Below are positions 15,056 through 22,980 of a stretch of 32,721 bases of DNA, one piece after another (the stretch's first letter is position 1; each line of letters begins with the position of its first letter). A program made the position numbers and the translations under genes. Where the stretch lies: contig JBNKWA010000071.1 of NCBI GenBank assembly GCA_050299555.1, positions 1-32,721 of the forward strand, read 5' to 3'. The notes under the pieces are model-generated. The model searched no databases. It saw nothing but the letters and a program-made list of their open reading frames with translations, and was not told where the DNA came from. Origin of the DNA: JBNKWA01 sp050299555 (GTDB taxonomy: Bacteria; Pseudomonadota; Alphaproteobacteria; Rhodobacterales; Rhodobacteraceae).

Positions 15056-17242
15056 CTAGCTTGCCGACATCAGCGCCGAGCCACCGTCGCGGTCGCTCCG
15101 GTCGGTCTCGCCGGTATTCGGCAAGGTTACCGTCACCGAGCAGTCCCAGCCCTCGCCGGCTGTGGCGATGCGCAGGCCGCCACCGGTCATAGTCGCGCAG
15201 CGTTCGAGGAAACGCAGCGATACGGGCCGCGCAACCTTGGCCCTGGCGCGCTCGCCGAGCGTCAGTTCGGCGGTCAGGGTCAGCTCTCCGCAGGCCTCGA
15301 CCGTCGAATGCAGGTGGATCACCGTTTGCGGCCCGGCCAGATCGGCGGCGGCAAGGCAGAGCGCCCAGAGCAGCCGCCGGAGCTCGGCCCGATCGGCGGC
15401 ATAGGGGTCGGTGGCGAGGAACCCCTCGATCTCCAGGTCCTGCCCCGAGCGGGCGAGATGCATGCGGATGGTGTCCAGCAGCGAGCCGGTCCGCGTGCCG
15501 GCGATCCCGACGAGGTTGGGCGCCCGGTTGAGGAACTCGATCAGCGTACGGATGCGGGATATCACCTCGGGGCCGTGGGAGCCGTCCGGCAGCGGGCTAT
15601 CGGGGACCGGATCATCCGGCCCGCCCAGGTTCTGCAGCGCCTCGGAGATGGCCTCGACCGCCGCGCGGCTGATCTCGCCCTCCATCTTCAACTCGCCAAG
15701 CCGCGTCTCGAGCAACTCGACCGAGTTGTCGAAGCTGGTAACATCGCTGAACACGACAAGCGTCGCGCCGTCGGGCAGGGCAGCGAACCGGCACAGAAGC
15801 TTGCCGCCGTCGAGCTTGTCGAGGCGGAGTTGCCAGCGGTGGCGGTTCTCGCCGCCGGTGACATAGGCGCGGATGTCCTCGAACACCGGTGCCGGCCCGC
15901 ACTTGCTTTCCCAGAGCTCGGTCATCGCCTGGATGTCCGCCCCGGCCAGCTGGGTCATGGTCTCGGTTTCCCACATGGTGTCGAAGGCGCTGTTGGCGAA
16001 CAGCAGCGTACCTGTGGTACCGAACACCGCCACCGCATCGTTGATGCGGTCGAGGATGGTCTGGCTGAGCTCGATCTCGGCCCGGTAGCGCCGCTCCAGC
16101 ATGATGATGCGGCTGATGTCCTCGAACAGGAACGCGATGCCGCCATGCACCTGGGGCTTGCCGGTGACCCGGTAGACCTCGCCGCCCGGCAGCGGCCAGA
16201 CTTCCTGATAGGTGCCGTCCTCGGCGCCGGCCTCGAGCTGGATCAGCTTGCGCTTCCAGGTCAGAAAATCGCGCTGCTCGGGCACCCGGCGGTTTGACCG
16301 CAGCATCTCGAAGAAGTCGCGCAAGGGCGGGCGGCGGGCCAGCGCGGCGGCCGGGATGGCGGTCAGCTCGGACAGCGCCGGGTTGAACAGCGTCAACCGC
16401 CGATTGTCGTCGAACACCGCCAGTCCGGTCTCGAGATGCACGAAGGTCTCGGTCAGGGTCGACAGGAAGTTCTTCAGCGAGGCCTCGGCCCGGACCTGCT
16501 GGGTGGCGTCGGTGGCATAGCAGAAATAGCTGCCGTCGGGATGGGCGAGGCGGGTCACGTCGATCCAGGTGCCGTCACGCTCGATCTTCTGGTTCTTCCA
16601 GGTGGCGCTTTCGCGCGGCGCCCCGTCCGAATAGATGTCGCCGACCGGCCAGCTGAGCGCGTCCGACACGCCGGTGCCGGTCGCGGCCAGATAGGCGACG
16701 TTGGCGATCCGGACCTTGCGGCTCTTGTCGGCGGCAAAGGCCTGCACCGGCGCCGAATCGAGCAGCCGCCGGGTCAGCGCCAGTTCGCGGCGGGTCTCGG
16801 CCAGTTCGGCCTCGACCGCCCGCAGGGCATAGGTGCCCGGGCTGGCACGGCGCAGGACGAGTTCGGCGAAACCGCCAAGCGCGCGGCCTTCCGCCTCGAC
16901 CAGATCGCCATTGGGAAGCGTGAGCACGGCGGTGAAGGGCTGGCCGTGCGAGGCAAGGTTGTCGAGCCGGTGGTCGTTGTCGCCCTCGGCGCCATCCAGC
17001 AGTGCCCTGAGCTTTTCATAGGGCGTGCCATCGCCCGGCAGGCGCGCCAGCATGCGATCGCCGCGCATGGTCGTGCGCACGACGCGGTTGCCGTCGAGAC
17101 GAAAGCGCATGAGCTGGCCAGGCACGGCAGGCGAGGCGCGGGCCGCCGCCAAAAGGCGCATCAGCCCCCTCACCGCGGTGAAGGCGGTGCCGGCGGTTCC
17201 GGTGACGATGCTTGCTGACATTGCGACGCAATCCGACCACAC
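15056..17242 (-). CDS. divL: DivL-like multi-PAS sensor pseudokinase
   Basis: The 728-residue protein (GTG at 17242; an ATG at 17221 gives seven fewer residues) has no transmembrane helix. It appears to hold three PAS-type domains, roughly residues 160-255, 260-380 and 390-505, each ending in a recognisable PAS end strand (YFCYATDATQQV, GIAFLFEDISR, LVVFSDVTSF). By position next to tsaE and by domain layout it matches DivL, the PAS protein that regulates the CckA-CtrA cell-cycle relay. After the last PAS, the helix that should carry the phospho-acceptor reads ELLETRLGELKMEGEISRAA, with neither the His of true kinases nor the Tyr of Caulobacter DivL. The ATPase-like tail (610-718) lacks an N-box Asn and a DxGxG box and keeps only the final TGGGLRI and VTVTLP strands. 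It should be a signal-transmitting pseudokinase. Confidence 0.75.
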   Translation of the reverse strand: MWSDCVAMSASIVTGTAGTAFTAVRGLMRLLAAARASPAVPGQLMRFRLDGNRVVRTTMRGDRMLARLPGDGTPYEKLRALLDGAEGDNDHRLDNLASHGQPFTAVLTLPNGDLVEAEGRALGGFAELVLRRASPGTYALRAVEAELAETRRELALTRRLLDSAPVQAFAADKSRKVRIANVAYLAATGTGVSDALSWPVGDIYSDGAPRESATWKNQKIERDGTWIDVTRLAHPDGSYFCYATDATQQVRAEASLKNFLSTLTETFVHLETGLAVFDDNRRLTLFNPALSELTAIPAAALARRPPLRDFFEMLRSNRRVPEQRDFLTWKRKLIQLEAGAEDGTYQEVWPLPGGEVYRVTGKPQVHGGIAFLFEDISRIIMLERRYRAEIELSQTILDRINDAVAVFGTTGTLLFANSAFDTMWETETMTQLAGADIQAMTELWESKCGPAPVFEDIRAYVTGGENRHRWQLRLDKLDGGKLLCRFAALPDGATLVVFSDVTSFDNSVELLETRLGELKMEGEISRAAVEAISEALQNLGGPDDPVPDSPLPDGSHGPEVISRIRTLIEFLNRAPNLVGIAGTRTGSLLDTIRMHLARSGQDLEIEGFLATDPYAADRAELRRLLWALCLAAADLAGPQTVIHLHSTVEACGELTLTAELTLGERARAKVARPVSLRFLERCATMTGGGLRIATAGEGWDCSVTVTLPNTGETDRSDRDGGSALMSAS

Positions 17243-17323
17243 GAGAACGGCACCAGGGCCATGAGCGAAGAATTTGCGGCTTGCCCGGGCGCGACAGACC
17301 GGGAGGCGACGGCCTGTCTAACC

Positions 17324-17359
17324 TTAACGATTAGGAAATCCCGGTTAATGAACGGTTAA
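17324..17359 (-). promoter_or_regulatory. CtrA-type binding site TTAA-N7-TTAA in the divL promoter region
   Basis: Bases 17345-17359 read TTAATGAACGGTTAA, a perfect TTAA-N7-TTAA, the full CtrA recognition pattern. Since TTAA is palindromic it applies to both strands. A second TTAA at 17324-17327 has GAAA at the matching distance, a half-site. The 122-bp spacer between regB and divL is otherwise G+C-rich, which makes the A+T-rich cluster stand out. The full site lies about 100 bp before the divL start, where a -35 region activator or repressor would act. Confidence 0.55.
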
Positions 17360-17364
17360 ATGAC

Positions 17365-18801
17365 TCAACCTGCGATCGACTCATTGCGCCCCAGCGCACC
17401 TCGGGTCTCGGCGCGGGTCGGCTCGATCTCGGCCCGGCGCCAGACGAGGGCGACGATGGCGCCAGTTGGGCGGCCTTCGCCGGGTTCCGCCGCCGGGGCG
17501 GCGGCGGCATCGCCACGGCCGTTGGCGAAGATCACCGTGGCACCGGTGCGTTCCAGGAGTGTCTTGGCGATGAAGAGCCCCAGACCCATGCCCTCGTAGC
17601 CGGGCCGGAGCCGTTCCTGGCCGCGCTTCTCGCCGCGGCCGCGAACGAAGGGATCGCCGATCCGGCCGATCAGCTCGGGTGGAAACCCGGCGCCATCGTC
17701 GCCGACGGTGATGCGGATGGTATCGGCGGTCCAGTCGATGTCGATCCGGACGGTGGAGCGGGCGAAGTCGACGGCGTTCTGCACCAGGTTGCGCAGGCCA
17801 TGGATGATCTCGGGGCGGCGGCGGATCTGCGGCTGGTCGCGAAGCAGAGCCTTGTCGACAGCGTCTTCGCCGGCCACCCTTCCGGCCACCCGGGTGACCA
17901 CCTCGATGCCGCGTCCCAGATGCGGTTCGGCGGCCTCGGCCACGACGGCGGTCAGCGGCGCATGGCGCAGATGGAGGTCGTCCTTGCCGGTCCGGCCCAT
18001 GGAAACGAGGATGCTGCTGCAGCGCTCGGCCTGCGAGCGGATCAGCGCCACGTCGGCGCTGAGGTCCGGGTTGTCCTTCACCTCGGCCGCAAGTTCCGCC
18101 GAGGCCAGCTTGATGGTGGCGAGCGGGGTGCCGAGCTCGTGCGCGGCCGCCGCCACCACGCCCCCCAACGCGGTCAGCTTCTGCTCGCGCTCCAGCGCCA
18201 GTTGGGTCGCCGCCAGCGCCTGCGACATGGACAGGATCTCGCTGGTGACGCGCCGGGCATAGAGGCTGAGGAAGGCGACCGAGATCAGCAGCGACACCCA
18301 CATGCCGGTGATCAGCAGCGGCGGCAGCCGGAGCCATTCGCCGCCGGCGGTGATCAGCGGCAGGTGGCGATGGCCCAGAAGCGTGGTCAGGGCGACCGTG
18401 GACACCAGAACCAGCACCGTCGAGCGCCGCGGCAGCACGGTGGCGCCGATCACCGCCGGGGCGACGATCAGGATGGCGAAGGGATTGTTGAGCCCGCCGG
18501 TGAGGTAGAGCAGGAAGGCCAGCTGGCCGAGATCGAAGATCAGCGTCAGCAGCGCCTGGCGGTGCTGCAGCCGGGTGCTGGCGGGATAGACGATCAGCGC
18601 GCCCAGATTCATCGCCGCCGAGACGAAGATGGCGGTGAGGCAGAGGTCGAGGTGCAGGCGGATGCCGAAGCCGTAGACAGCGGTCAGCACGGCCAGCAAC
18701 TGACCCGCGATGGCGATCCAGCGCAGATTGATGAGTGTCCGGAGCCGCACCCATTCGCCGCGGGCGTAGGGCGCGACCGTAAGGTCGTCGGGCGGCAACA
18801 T
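17365..18801 (-). CDS. regB: RegB/PrrB-type redox sensor histidine kinase
   Basis: This 478-residue membrane kinase (ATG at 18801; a TTG two codons earlier is possible) matches RegB, which senses quinone redox state and phosphorylates RegA to control respiration, photosynthesis or nitrogen and carbon fixation genes. About six hydrophobic segments fill the first 185 residues. The quinone-binding heptapeptide GGLNNPF is at 102-108. The H-box AAHELGTPLATI has its phospho-accepting His at 221. The redox box has a single Cys at 261 in RSQAERC, equivalent to the redox-active cysteine of Rhodobacter RegB. N-box NLVQNAVDFA, DDGAGF and GMGLGLFIAKTLLE complete the ATPase. No regA or senC gene is adjacent within the window; an SDR gene lies upstream and divL downstream. 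Confidence 0.93.
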   Translation of the reverse strand: MLPPDDLTVAPYARGEWVRLRTLINLRWIAIAGQLLAVLTAVYGFGIRLHLDLCLTAIFVSAAMNLGALIVYPASTRLQHRQALLTLIFDLGQLAFLLYLTGGLNNPFAILIVAPAVIGATVLPRRSTVLVLVSTVALTTLLGHRHLPLITAGGEWLRLPPLLITGMWVSLLISVAFLSLYARRVTSEILSMSQALAATQLALEREQKLTALGGVVAAAAHELGTPLATIKLASAELAAEVKDNPDLSADVALIRSQAERCSSILVSMGRTGKDDLHLRHAPLTAVVAEAAEPHLGRGIEVVTRVAGRVAGEDAVDKALLRDQPQIRRRPEIIHGLRNLVQNAVDFARSTVRIDIDWTADTIRITVGDDGAGFPPELIGRIGDPFVRGRGEKRGQERLRPGYEGMGLGLFIAKTLLERTGATVIFANGRGDAAAAPAAEPGEGRPTGAIVALVWRRAEIEPTRAETRGALGRNESIAG

Positions 18802-18899
18802 GGGCAAGCGATAGCAGGCGCGGCGGCGGGGCGGAAGATCGCGCGGCCGGCAGGCGATCGCGCCCGGGGTGCGAGGGATGGGCGAGGAGCGGTCCGGGT

Positions 18900-18924
18900 G
18901 CGATCAGGGGGCGCGATCAGGGGG
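18900..18924. repeat. Two direct copies of GCGATCAGGGGG
   Basis: The spacer between the SDR gene and regB contains the 12-mer GCGATCAGGGGG at 18900-18911 and again at 18913-18924. Apart from this duplication I see no gene or clear control element in the 156-bp spacer. Confidence 0.6.
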
Positions 18925-18957
18925 CGGGCGCGACGGGCCGCCCGGGTGGGGCGTGGC

Positions 18958-19719
18958 TCAGTCGCTCAGCCCGATGCGGCGGCGGATCGCCTCGTCGCGC
19001 AGGCTGACATCCTCGCCGTGCAGTCCCGCCGCATCGTCCGAGGCCAGCCAGACCAGGGCCTTGCCGACCCACTCCGGCGGGATGTGGGCCGAGCGGTCCA
19101 GGCGGCTGACCGGATTGATGCCGCTCTTGCGGATCGCCACCTGCATGTCGGTATCGACGGTGCCCGGCGACAGGCCGACCACCCGGATCCCGGCCGGCGC
19201 CTCGCGGTCGGCGCAGCGGGTCAGCATCAGCGCCGCCGCCTTGGCGGCGCAATACTGGCTCCAGCCCTCCAGCGGGCTCGAGGCGGCGCCGGAGGAGACG
19301 TTGATGATGACCCCGCGGCCGGCCTTCTGCATCGGCTCCAGCGCCGCCCGGATCCCGTGATAGGTGCCCTTGAAGTTGATGTCGGCGGCATGACCCCAGG
19401 CCCTGGGGTCGGAGGTGCTCAGGAGCCCGATCGGCTCGATCACGCCGGCATTGTTGACCATGACGTCGAGCCGGCCGAAGGCCGAAAGGCAGGCCCGGAC
19501 GGCGGAATCGACATCGCTGTAGCGGCTGACATCGCAGGCCACGGCCCGGGCGCGGCCGCCGGCGCGGGTGATCTCGCCGACCAGCGCCTCAATGGCGGGC
19601 AGCGTGCGCGCCGCCAGCACGACACCGGCGCCGGCGCTGGCAAAGGCCCGTGCCGCCGCCGCGCCGATACCGCGGCTGGCGCCAGTGATCACCACGGCCT
19701 TGTCCTGCATGTCCACCAT
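18958..19719 (-). CDS. SDR-family NAD(P)-dependent oxidoreductase
   Basis: A 253-residue classical short-chain dehydrogenase. The cofactor loop TGASRGIG is at residues 12-19, the NNAG motif at 89-92, and the catalytic Ser (NVSSGA, 142/143), Tyr156 and Lys160 (QYCAAK) are all present. VGLSPGTVDTDM follows the catalytic strand as expected. The aspartate-free end of strand 2 (LAARTLPAIEAL) suggests NADP preference, which is inference. The ATG at 19719 is preceded by AGGGGAAG; a second ATG three codons in is possible. The gene diverges from the MAPEG gene across a spacer that holds a 26-bp dyad. The C-terminal segment RDEAIRRRIGLSD has lost the usual GG-x-x-x hydrophobic tail. Substrate unknown. 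Confidence 0.9.
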   Translation of the reverse strand: MVDMQDKAVVITGASRGIGAAAARAFASAGAGVVLAARTLPAIEALVGEITRAGGRARAVACDVSRYSDVDSAVRACLSAFGRLDVMVNNAGVIEPIGLLSTSDPRAWGHAADINFKGTYHGIRAALEPMQKAGRGVIINVSSGAASSPLEGWSQYCAAKAAALMLTRCADREAPAGIRVVGLSPGTVDTDMQVAIRKSGINPVSRLDRSAHIPPEWVGKALVWLASDDAAGLHGEDVSLRDEAIRRRIGLSD

Positions 19720-19844
19720 CGCCGCCCGCTTCCCCTGTCCCGTCCGGCTGCGCAGTCTAGTGCCGCGGCGAGCGGGGACAAGGCCCTGCGTGGATCACCT
19801 TCGCGCTCCGCGGCAGGATCCGGCAGCGGCCGACATTGTTTCCG

Positions 19845-19870
19845 GCCGGCAAAGCACATAGCTTGCCGGC
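19845..19870. promoter_or_regulatory. 26-bp dyad GCCGGCAA-N10-TTGCCGGC in the SDR/MAPEG spacer
   Basis: Two perfect eight-base arms separated by ten bases lie between the divergent SDR and MAPEG genes, about 125 bp from the first and 40 bp from the second. Arm length and spacing (18 bp centre to centre) suit a dimeric regulator contacting two adjacent grooves. It could also be a hairpin in a leader RNA. Confidence 0.4.
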
Positions 19871-19910
19871 AGACGCTCAACCCATGAGACCTGTCGGAAA
19901 GCCCCTGCCG

Positions 19911-20324
19911 ATGATCCAGACCCCCGCACTTGCCGCCGCCGCCCTTTATGCCGGCGCCCTGACGATGGTTTTCGGCTGGCTGGTGCTGAACGTCTCCCGG
20001 CAGCGGGGGCGGCTGAAGATCTGGCTCGGCGATGGCGGCAACCCGCTGATGCTGCGGGCCATGCGCGGCGAGGCGAATTTCGTCGAGCAGGTTCCCCTTG
20101 CCGTCCTGCTCTTGGTGCTGGCGGCGCTGATGGGCGCACCGGCCTGGGTCATCCACGCCTTCGGCATCCTGCTGCTGGCGGGGCGGATCCTGCATGCGTC
20201 GCATTTCACCCGCGACAGCGCACCGGGCTGGTTGCGCCACATGGGCGCCACGCTGTCGCTGGGTGTTCTCATGGTGCTTGGCCTCGGCGTCGGGCTGCAC
20301 GGTCTCTGGCGGGTACTGACATGA
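19911..20324 (+). CDS. MAPEG-family membrane protein
   Basis: The 137-residue product has four hydrophobic segments and the MAPEG signature MRAMRGEANFVEQVPLA near residue 45-60, followed by ALMGAPAWVIHAFGILLLAGRILHASHF. Eukaryotic members are membrane glutathione transferases or eicosanoid synthases; bacterial roles are mostly unproven. The ATG at 19911 was chosen because GGAAA lies 10 bases upstream and the product then has family length. In-frame ATGs at 19884 and 19836 would only add non-conserved residues. Its stop overlaps the pmbA start as ATGA, so the two are probably translated together. Confidence 0.87.
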   Translation: MIQTPALAAAALYAGALTMVFGWLVLNVSRQRGRLKIWLGDGGNPLMLRAMRGEANFVEQVPLAVLLLVLAALMGAPAWVIHAFGILLLAGRILHASHFTRDSAPGWLRHMGATLSLGVLMVLGLGVGLHGLWRVLT

Positions 20325-21670
20325 GCGAAACCGACCTGAAGGGCATTGCCCACGATCTTCTTGTCGCGGCGAGGACGGCGGGTGCCGACGCGGCGGACGC
20401 GATGGTGGCCGAAAGCGAAAGCCTGTCGCTGGAGGTGCGTTCGGGGGCGCTGGAACATGCCGACCGCTCGGAAGGGATCGAGATCGGGCTGCGGGTGCTG
20501 ATCGGCCGCAAGCAGGCCTGCGTCTCGGCCTCGGACATCCGGCCCGAAACCATGGCCGAGATGGCCGAGCGCGCCGTGGCCATGGCCCGCGAGGCGCCGG
20601 ACGATCCCTGGTGCGGCCTGGCCGACCCGTCCGAGCTGGCGACGGACTGGGACCTGGCGGCGCTTGACCTGGCCGACCCCGCCGGCCTGCCCGCGTCGCC
20701 GGAGCTGGCCGAGGCGGCGCTGGCGGCGGAGGCGGCGGCCAGGGCGGTGCCGGGGGTGTCGCAGGTCTCCGACACCGGTGCCTATGCCGGGCGGTCGCGG
20801 ATGCACCTTGCAGCCAGCAACGGCTTTTCCGGCGGGCTCACGCGCAGCTCGTACGGGCTGTCGGCGGTCGCCATCGCCGGCGAGGGCCTGAAGATGGAGC
20901 GCGACCATTATGGCGAGGGCCGGACCTATGCCGCCGACATGCCCTCGCCCGAAGAGATCGGCCGCAAGGCCGGCGAGCGGGCCGTGGCGCGCTTTGGCGC
21001 CCGCAAGCCGCCGACCGGCACCTATCCGGTCCTGTTCGACGAGCGCATCTCGTCGGGGCTGATCGGCCATCTGGTCGGGGCCGTCAACGGGGCCGCCGTC
21101 GCCCGCGGCCAAAGCTGGCTGAAGGATGCCATGGGCGAGGCCGTGCTGCCGGCGGCGCTGTCGCTGGTCGAGGAGCCTTCGCGGCCGCGGATCGGCGGCT
21201 CCAAGCCGTTCGATGCCGAGGGGCTGCCGGCAACGCCGCTGACATTGGTCGAGGACGGCATCCTGAAAAGCTGGGTGCTGGATCTGGCCACGGCCCGGAA
21301 GCTTGGCCTGCGGTCGACCGGCAATGCCTCGCGCGGGATGGGCGCGCCGCCGTCGCCGGCCTCGGGCAACCTGCGGCTGACCCCGGGCGCCGCCAGCCGC
21401 GACGACCTGATCGCCCAGATGGGCACCGGGCTTCTGGTGACGTCGATGATCGGCGCCACCATCAACCCCAATACCGGCGACTATTCCCGCGGCGCGCTGG
21501 GCTTCTGGGTCGAGAATGGCGAGGTCACCTATCCGGTCAACGAATGCACCGTCGCCGGCAATCTGCGCGAGATGCTGATGCGGATCGTGCCGGCCAATGA
21601 CGGCCGCGAGGACCTGTCGCGGGTGGTCCCCAGCCTGCTGGTCGACGGCATGACCATTGCCGGAAGCTGA
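20321..21670 (+). CDS. pmbA: PmbA/TldE, non-catalytic partner of the TldD metalloprotease
   Basis: A 449-residue TldE/PmbA protein. TldD and TldE form a heterodimeric protease that trims peptides such as microcin precursors and unfolded chains; TldE lacks the HExxxH zinc site. None is present here, which fits TldE rather than TldD. Family features include the N-terminal ADAADAMVAESESLSLEVRSG region, MERDHYGEGR, the FDERISSGLIGHL block, GRQ-like ARGQSWLKD, and the C-terminal NPNTGDYSRGALGFWVENG and EMLMRIVPANDG segments. The start overlaps the MAPEG stop by four bases and the end overlaps the next gene by 14 bases. No tldD is visible in the window. Confidence 0.94.
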   Translation: MSETDLKGIAHDLLVAARTAGADAADAMVAESESLSLEVRSGALEHADRSEGIEIGLRVLIGRKQACVSASDIRPETMAEMAERAVAMAREAPDDPWCGLADPSELATDWDLAALDLADPAGLPASPELAEAALAAEAAARAVPGVSQVSDTGAYAGRSRMHLAASNGFSGGLTRSSYGLSAVAIAGEGLKMERDHYGEGRTYAADMPSPEEIGRKAGERAVARFGARKPPTGTYPVLFDERISSGLIGHLVGAVNGAAVARGQSWLKDAMGEAVLPAALSLVEEPSRPRIGGSKPFDAEGLPATPLTLVEDGILKSWVLDLATARKLGLRSTGNASRGMGAPPSPASGNLRLTPGAASRDDLIAQMGTGLLVTSMIGATINPNTGDYSRGALGFWVENGEVTYPVNECTVAGNLREMLMRIVPANDGREDLSRVVPSLLVDGMTIAGS

Positions 21671-22496
21671 CGCCGCGCTTCTGGCCGAGGCCGCCAGCGA
21701 GGCCGGCGCGCTTGCGCTGCGGCTGCGGCGCGAAGGCATCACCGTCAAGGAGAAGCCCGACGCCGGCGGACCGGTGACCAATGCCGATCTGGCGGTCGAT
21801 GCCCTCCTGCACGAGCGGCTGACCGCAGCGCGGCCGGATTATGGCTGGCTGAGCGAGGAAACCCCGGACCTGGGCGCCCGGCGCGCGGCGCGACTGGCGG
21901 CGCGGCGGGTGTTCATCATCGATCCCATCGACGGTACCCGCGCGTTCATCGACGGCCGCCCCGAATTCGCCCTTTCGCTGGCGGTGGCCGAGGATGGAAG
22001 GGTGATCGCCGGTGTCATTGCCCTGCCGGCGCTGGGCGCGGTCTATGTCGCCGCGCTGGGCGCCGGGGCGATGCTGAACGGAGCGGCGATCGCGGCAAGC
22101 CCCGCGTCGCAACTGGCCGGCGCGCGCATGCTGGTGAACAAGCGCCAGATGGCGGCGGCGCTGTGGCCGGGTGGCGTGCCGCCGGTCAGGCCGTCCTTCC
22201 GGCCCTCGCTGGCCTATCGGCTGGCACTGGTGGCCGACGGGCAGTTCGACGCCATGGTCTGCCTGCGCGATGCCTGGGAATGGGACGTGGCGGCGGGCGC
22301 CCTGATTGCCGCCGAGGCGGGCGCGGCGGTGTCGGCCAGGGGCGGTGCGCCGCTGGTCTTCAACAACGGTGGCGCGACCGTGGACGGCATCATCGCCGCA
22401 CCGGCAACGCTGCACGCGGCGCTGGTGACGCGGGCGACGGGCCCTGCCGCAGACGAGGCAGGGAAAGGGGTGACGGGCGGCGGGGCGCCGGCCTGA
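21657..22496 (+). CDS. Inositol-monophosphatase-family phosphatase, CysQ-like
   Basis: This 279-residue protein has the lithium-sensitive magnesium phosphatase fold shared by CysQ (3'-phosphoadenosine 5'-phosphate phosphatase), inositol monophosphatase and histidinol phosphatase. Metal ligands are E67 and E68 (SEET), D89 and D92 (DPIDGT) and the later Asp of CLRDAWEWDVAAG; GGPVTNADLAVD is also conserved. The start must be the TTG at 21657, because an in-frame stop lies two codons before it and no ATG or GTG follows before the conserved region. It overlaps the end of pmbA by 14 bases. CysQ is the most likely identity given the length and the FIDGRPEFA motif, but other members of the fold cannot be excluded. 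The last 25 residues, rich in Gly and Ala, are probably not part of the fold. Confidence 0.85.
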   Translation: MPEADAALLAEAASEAGALALRLRREGITVKEKPDAGGPVTNADLAVDALLHERLTAARPDYGWLSEETPDLGARRAARLAARRVFIIDPIDGTRAFIDGRPEFALSLAVAEDGRVIAGVIALPALGAVYVAALGAGAMLNGAAIAASPASQLAGARMLVNKRQMAAALWPGGVPPVRPSFRPSLAYRLALVADGQFDAMVCLRDAWEWDVAAGALIAAEAGAAVSARGGAPLVFNNGGATVDGIIAAPATLHAALVTRATGPAADEAGKGVTGGGAPA

Positions 22497-22980
22497 CGCC
22501 TCGCACCGGCGGCGGGGCGCGGGCCTGGCGTCTTCCACCGGCGACGGTCCGCGACCCATCGCGGCCAAAATCCGCGCCCCAATCCCGCGACCCGATCCGC
22601 GCCCCCGGCGACACCCTCCAACCGGCGCGCTTGGCGCGATCCGCCGCATCCGGTGGGCACCCTTCCGGCAGTGCACCGAACGGTGCCGATGTCGGGACCC
22701 GCGCGCAGGGCGGCCCCGCAAGGGGCCGCGGGCGCGCGGGCCGGGCCCAAACCGATACGAGCGCGCCTGCCGCAGGCAGGCGGCGAGAGAGGGCGGGAGC
22801 GCGCCGGGGCCCCAGGCCCCGGTCATCCGCGTGCCCGACATGCGTCGCCAACCCTTGCGCCGACCGGCCCTTGCGCCGACCGGCCTTCCGTTGCGTGGCC
22901 TTCCGTTCCCGGACCGCCGCTTGACCCCCGGGGGCGTTCAGCTAGGGTGCCCGCCGTTCACTCACCGGCGGAGCATTGCC
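22476..22980. other. Repeat-rich G+C-rich spacer before DUF4170
   Basis: No gene is supported between 22497 and 22980. An imperfect 32-bp tandem duplication starts at 22476 and again at 22508 (both GGCGGCGGGGCG), straddling the stop of the phosphatase. ATCCGCGCCCC occurs twice near 22567-22600. A perfect 16-bp tandem, CCCTTGCGCCGACCGG, lies at 22852-22867 and 22868-22883, followed by two CCTTCCGTT copies. The open frames across it are Arg/Ala/Gly/Pro-rich and look like composition artefacts. The promoter for the DUF4170-waaA-lpxK group is presumably here, but I cannot see a clear one. Confidence 0.6.
22852..22883. repeat. Perfect 16-bp tandem duplication CCCTTGCGCCGACCGG
   Basis: Two exact, abutting copies about 100 bp before the DUF4170 start, followed by two CCTTCCGTT copies. 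The duplication may affect the leader of the lipid A gene group or may simply be slippage in G+C-rich spacer DNA. Confidence 0.7.

Noticed and set aside
17800..19887. Long plus-strand frame opposite regB and the SDR gene
   Set aside because: Antisense shadow; regB and SDR motifs are unmistakable on the minus strand.
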